Positions 59,008-64,000 of a DNA stretch of 64,000 nucleotides are shown here, in pieces. The notes under the pieces were generated by a model. It saw only the letters and a program-made list of their open reading frames with translations, made no database searches and had not been told where the DNA came from. The translations under genes and the position numbers were made by a program. This DNA comes from Daphnia pulex (taxonomy: Eukaryota > Arthropoda > Branchiopoda > Diplostraca > Daphniidae), in contig NC_060027.1 in NCBI RefSeq assembly GCF_021134715.1, positions 3,410,001 through 3,474,000 on the forward strand, written 5' to 3'. Every line of letters starts with the position of its first letter. Within the stretch, counting starts at the first letter, position 1.

Positions 59008-62000
59008 TTATTCAGCGGCTTTCTTGCGACCTCCACGGCCACCGCCTCGACCTCTGGTGGCAGCTGGGGCTCCTGTTTTTTTCCTGCTGGCCGCTCCTGA
59101 GCTGCTACTGCTGCTGGCCGTCTTCTTCGATTCCTTCTTGACTTTGATCATGGCATCCAGCGATGGATCTTGGCTCTGCTCCTCATCGTCCTCCTCGCCA
59201 GCCAATCCATCCTCATCTCCATCCAGGGCTTCCAAATCGTCGGCCGTGTCTTTCGATCGGCCCTTCTTCACTTGGCCGGCAGCGTACGGTGTCATGTGAG
59301 CTTCTTTGTTGTAAGCCCGGGTGAAGGCCGCCTTGACTTTGCCTTCGATTCCTGGAAAATCAACAGCAACAAATAACCAGCGGGAAATAGAATCAGTGAA
59401 AAACCAACCACACGACATCCGCAACAACAATGGAGGGGGGAGGGGCTCTCGCCACCCAACAACAACCCAAAAAGAACGAGGCAACCACTCTACTTGAAAT
59501 GTTTTTCCTTCTTTACTCCCACCCCGAAACACAAAACACATCTGGTTTAGGAGGGCCTTGGATGGGTACATCGGAATCGAATCAGCCTCCGCCAGAGTCG
59601 TATAAGAGAGGAGGGAAAGATCAAATATTCCAATCGGGCTGATGGGGTCACTGCATAGCCATCAGCAACGCTCAAGCCTGGAGAAGAGCGCGAGAAAATG
59701 GACTTTTTTTTACTCAACAGGAGAAGAGGTACAGAGTGAGCCACTTGGGAACCCTTAGGCCTTTATAGATCTTTTCTTTCCCCCTTTTTATCTTAATAAA
59801 AAAAAATATAGAAAAAAAAATCTATCGAGTGGCCTCTCTCTCGATCCTTTTGTGAAAAAGTTTAAAACATATTTCGTGAAAAATGTCCAGTGAAGGATCA
59901 AAAGGAGCCCCACTTCTTTGTGTGTGACTTCATTTGTAGATGGAAAGATATATATACCGGCCATGATGTCTGGTTTATGTGGCCATTGAGCCACCTCGAG
60001 GAGCGAGTCGAGATCCTCCCTCATCAGATCGTAGCTCTCCATCGCCCGGATAGCCTCGCTGACCCCGTCGGCTCCTGACCGCTTCAAAGGTCCGACGATC
60101 GAATTGAGAACGTAGGGAAGGTAGTCGAGATTGACGGCCCGCTTCGATCCAGAGATCTTGAGACGCATGTGCGTCTGCAGCTCCTGCAGGAGACGGTCCA
60201 TCTTGTTGGTGCGCGAATTCTTGCCCAGCCAACTGGGAAACACGATTTGTGAGCTGATGAAACCTTCCATCAGCTGGCCGGGCACCACGCTGGCGAAAAC
60301 GGCCTCCACCGGCAGCAGACTCCAAGCGTTCTGTGAGCGGATGACTTTCTCGATCAGGTCCGTCTGAGACATACAGTGGGCGGTGCGGCCCAGCAAGTCC
60401 AGCGTCTTGATGGCGTTGCCTTTGGCCGCCTGAGGCACGACGCAAGGATAATTCTCCTGGACGAACAAGGGACCGAAACTGTAATCCTGGAAAAAGAGGC
60501 CCGTCTTGTCGTGGATGCTCATTCCTTTGTGCTCCTCGGCGGAGAAAACCTTCTTGACAACGTCCCACGGTCCCAGTTTGAGATCCTTCTTGCTCTTGGA
60601 CGCCTCCAGTTTGGCGCTCTCGGTCGACAGGCTCTTCTTGCCCGAGGCCAGCATCGACAAGTGGTGAAGAACCTGGCGGACGTCCTGATTGGCTCCCATG
60701 ATGATCTCGTCGAGAGCTTCCGGTTTCAAGCTGAGTCCCTCTTTGAAGCAGATGCTCATCATGGCCCCGCGGATCTGCTCGATCCTCGGCTTGGTGAACT
60801 TTAAATCGTAGCAATAATTGGAGAGGCTCCTGATTTTCGGGTGCTGCCGGTCGTTGCAGATGCAAACGACCGGGATTTTCGACGTTTTGATCATGGCAAT
60901 CAGCTCCTGAATCCCGCCGCGGTCCTCGTTACCCGCCATGCCGTCCACTTCGTCCATGACGAGCACCCGCTTGCGGCCGCCTTCAATCTGAGCCGAACCG
61001 TGAGCGTACGACGACAGCGACTGCGACGACAAGAGCTCCATCACGTGCTCGTGGAGCAGCCGCTTGCTCCTGGTATCGGAGGCGTTCATCTCCACCAGGT
61101 CGTAGCCCAGCTCCTTGGCCGCCAGATGGGCCGTCGTGGTTTTTCCTGCATGGCAAATAAAAGACAAGATGAACCGATAAATATAAATATCTAAAGAACC
61201 CTCCTCTCTACCCCCCCAAGCAATTTGTATTAATTATTCAAGACGATCGCGTTCGAGTGAACATTACGATTATCGATCCGACAACATCCGCAAACTCAAC
61301 CCGAGATCCCTGCCTCCAACCCGAGCTCGTGATTTATTCGGGAGCCAGAGGGGGGCGTGGCTAAAGTGCGACAAGACACACAAGAGGCTCCTTAGTGTTG
61401 TTCTTGTTGTCCCTGAACTTTTTGGGTTGTTGTTATTCCCCCCCTCAGGGCAGACAAGAAATCCTTGACTCCGGGATAATTCCAAACGAGACATGTGACT
61501 GAAACGTGACTCCTCCGCTCACAATGACAACGGCCGTCGGCCGATTAAACCCGGAATTGACTTGATTAAACGCGCCCAGCTTCTCTCTCTCTCGGCCCTT
61601 GTCGCTCCTCTTCTCTTCATATGTGTGTATAAATAAAAGGGGTTGGCGGATGAGGAAAAAAAGAGCGCGGGCAAGGCGGCGGCAGCAGCAGCAGCTGAAA
61701 CATCAGCTGTCCAACTAAGTTATTAGAAATGAGAAACGGACGAGGAGTAGTAGAAGTAGTAGTAGCCTAGTCTGTGGGCTGCCAAGGGGCTTAAAAAGGA
61801 GCCAGCAGTGGGCGGGTGTGGGGAGAGGAAGCTGTGCGCCGGGTTGCTGGAGGTAATCAAGAGGAAAAAAGGGCCCCACACACACACACACACACACACA
61901 ACCGAGGGGAATAAAATCAATAAAGAACTGGGCGAATGGGAAAGAAAGAGAAAAAAAAGGGATACTACTATAGAACGACTGCCGGCCGCACGTAAATAGA

Positions 62001-64000
62001 AAGGAAAGAAGAATATATATTGATATATAATCTCCTATTTTCATTTTCTAACCCGCCGCTTTAATAAAACATGGGTCGACTGTCGCGCTAAGCATTCCGT
62101 TCACGATTTAGCCGGACGGACGCCGAGACATTCCTCATTATCGCTCACACCCTCTCCAAAATCCTCCCACGCACAAAGTGCACGGACATCTTCTCTCGAC
62201 TCAAATGTCATCACATTCTCTAAGTCGGGATAATGACCTGTTTCGCACGCCATCCTACTACTACTAGCTGGACGCCAAAGACGGGCACAAGGAAGGAATG
62301 TCAATTTGAGAATAAAGCGGGTTTTAAGATATGTAATATATATACCAATGCCAGGTGGGCCGGAGAGCAAAGCGGCTTTGAAGAAGGCTCCGTCGTCGTT
62401 GGTCGACCAGGGACCTGAATGTGTAACAAGGACGACGGAAAACAAATTGTTTAGTTGATCCCATTTTCCAGGGGTGGGGTTTCTTTTGCTTTTTCCCGCC
62501 AGAATCTCATTCATAATTGATTGAGCATCACTTACTGGGCTTTGTAAGTTTCTTGCCGCGATTATCGTACCAACTTTTGAGCCAGTAGACCAACTTTTTA
62601 GCGATGCTCCGATCTCCGTGCATTCCTGAAATGACAAAATTCAAATTGTTGACTTTCTACTTTCAACCACGACAAAGTTTTCGGACTTACCAATCACTTG
62701 TTTTAAGCTGGTCGGTTTGTACTTGTCGACCCAGGGTAGTTGGGCTTGGTCGTTTCCTTCGGCGACTTCCATTTTTAACGAAATGAGCTCGGCTTTCCTG
62801 ATAGGAGCGGCCGTGCTGCTGCTGCTACTCTGCTGCGGTTTGAGATCGATTTTCTTGGGTTCGGGGGATTTCTTCTTGGGCGGACTAGAAACAGTAATAG
62901 GCTTGCCAGGAGGCTCTGGCTCGGCTTTCTTGGACGCGGCGGCTTTATGGGCGCTCCTAGGTGTCGTCGGGGCTTTCTTGGCAGCCGGAGAACTTAAACC
63001 TTGGCCGGCAGGTCTTGTAGCGATCAATTTCAAGAAATCATCTTCACTGAGCATGGGTACATTGAGATCCTTGGCCTGTGCGAGAGAGAGAGAGAGAGAG
63101 AGAAACCCCAAAATCATTAAATAGTTACTAATGAGCGCCAAGAGAGACACAAAGGCGAGAGCCAGTGAAATCCACCCTCAAAGCACATCAGAATCAATCT
63201 AAACGGCTCTTCAATATTAGTGGCAGGATCGTGTTTCTCATCTGAATAGAGTTGCAAATGCCGATTGTTCTCTCTGCTCGACAATGTGTGGTAGTAGTAC
63301 CACCTAGGAGCGTTTGGCGACTTGGGAGAGAGAATGAATGGGCGAAAAATGAACCAGACAGAGGGAGAGACAAGATCCTCTGGCTGAATGCGTTCACTTG
63401 AAATCAGAGCGCCACTGTCTCTCTCTCTGGGCTTGACAGCATACATGGAAATCGTGTGAAGGACCAGGTGAAGGACTTACTTTCGACAGCTTAGAGGGAC
63501 CCGCATCATCGCCGGCCAATAGATACGTCGTATTCTTGCTGACAGCTTTAGGCGCTTTGCCGCCATATTTCTTGACAAGCCCTTCGGCCTCTTCACGGTG
63601 CAGGGATTCCAAAACGCCTGTAACGACAATGGTCAATCCCGTCAGACATCCCGGAGCTCCCTGTAGGGTAGAAGATACAAAAGAAAAGATATATAAGGAC
63701 GTTGTCGTCATCTTTCCTTCATATATAGCCCAGACATATTAACAATACACAATTTTCAATCTCGTGTACGCGTGTGTGTGTGGGGGGGTTATTACCTCCG
63801 GAACGGGTTTACTGCCGGGATTTTTCGCTCCGCCGTCTCTGCGAGAAGCAAGGAATTTCCGGTAATTCTCGGCCTTTTCTTTTCGCTTTTCTAAGGCATC
63901 GAAGGCCGGCGAGTCGATTACATCTGGGTCGTCGTCGTCATCATCTTTGCTCGACTTCTTTTTGGGAGTTTCTTTGACAATTGTTGTCTCCGCCTTCATC
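59008..64000 (-). CDS. RFC1: Replication factor C subunit 1 (large clamp-loader subunit), 5' end beyond the window
   Basis: RFC1 with RFC2-5 loads the PCNA clamp at primer ends in the nucleus. Exons from the right edge: an exon starting beyond the window and ending at 63796 (charged, SRRDGGAKNPGSKPVPE), 63481-63660 (BRCT domain: CLTGLTIVVTGVLESLHREE, KKYGGKAPKAVSKNTTYLLAG), 62691-63075 (Pro/Lys linker, then LPWVDKYKPTSLKQVIG), about 62538-62627 (MHGDRSIAKKLVYWLKSW), about 62346-62416, 59960-61145 and 59008-59352. The Walker A motif GPPGIGKTTT is split by the intron between 62346 and 61145; Walker B is VLVMDEVDGMAGNEDRGG. Then SNYCYDLKFTKPRIEQI, GANQDVRQVLHHLSM and the RFC1-specific collar domain (DLFF-like LFFQDYSFGPLFVQENYPCV). 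The end has KVKAAFTRAYNKEAHMTPYA, an acidic stretch, a Ser run and a Gly/Arg/Lys-rich tail ending GGRKKAAE. Introns hold CA and GA microsatellites. Confidence 0.96.
61875..61901. repeat. (CA)n microsatellite in an RFC1 intron
   Basis: About 13 uninterrupted CA units. A GA run (about 63079-63102) lies in another intron of the same gene, directly beside the acceptor before AKDLNVP, where its minus-strand CT sequence forms the polypyrimidine tract. Confidence 0.9.

Noticed and set aside
60376-60804. 142-codon plus-strand ORF
   Set aside because: Antisense shadow of the same RFC1 exon.
59975-60865. 296-codon minus-strand ORF rich in Gln, Gly and Arg
   Set aside because: Alternative frame of the large RFC1 exon; the RFC1 frame has the Walker motifs and collar domain.

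Overview
The window looks like nuclear DNA of an arthropod, most likely a branchiopod crustacean of the Daphnia type. Reasons: compact genes with many introns of about 55-80 bp, arthropod-type nuclear tRNA genes, a chitin-binding (Rebers-Riddiford) resilin-like gene, a decayed cluster of Tyr/Thr-rich cuticle-like genes, and animal housekeeping proteins (MARS1, COG6, MED29, MTFR, INTS9, RFC1). The species is inferred; the animal and arthropod assignment is well supported. I see no bacterial operons, no CRISPR array and no endogenous virus.

Layout. 1-5.3 kb: no gene recognised. 5.36-10.27 kb (-): cytosolic methionyl-tRNA synthetase in 14 exons, with two C-terminal WHEP domains. It shares a 380-bp divergent promoter with COG6 (10.65-13.28 kb, +), which has one GC-AG intron. 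A three-exon gene for a 79-residue membrane protein (13.41-13.93 kb, -) is tail-to-tail with COG6 and head-to-head with MED29 (14.21-14.99 kb, +). A pro-resilin-like cuticle gene follows (15.8-16.9 kb, +). Next come tRNA-Lys(CTT) and three tandem tRNA-Gly(GCC) genes, two of them split by different 14-nt introns at the canonical 37/38 position. Then two tandem FkbM/Star-like genes on the minus strand (18.4-21.9 kb).

21.9-28.2 kb is gene-poor but holds a long near-perfect inverted repeat around 23.56 kb. 28.3-32.0 kb (-) is a single-exon gene for a 1225-residue membrane-anchored coiled coil. Its core is 11 nearly identical repeat units whose lengths (78, 85, 92 residues) differ only by whole heptads. 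32-39.8 kb is a graveyard: an IP3-receptor pseudogene fragment, unrecognised exon remnants, a foldback MITE, a piggyBac-type MITE and paired CTCF-like motifs. 39.85-42.96 kb is a tandem array of decayed signal-peptide/YYTT-repeat genes, including three copies of a 550-bp unit.

44.8-46.5 kb (-) is a mitochondrial fission regulator (MTFR) gene and 47.1-49.7 kb (-) is Integrator subunit 9. 49.7-59.0 kb is rich in microsatellites with no convincing gene. 59.0 kb to the right edge (-) is the C-terminal part of RFC1, the large clamp-loader subunit, whose 5' end lies outside the window.

The genes do not form one pathway; the housekeeping genes act in translation, Golgi tethering, transcription, RNA processing, mitochondrial dynamics and DNA replication. 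The most unusual items are the heptad-quantised coiled-coil gene, the intron-bearing tRNA-Gly genes, the long hairpin and the 550-bp array.
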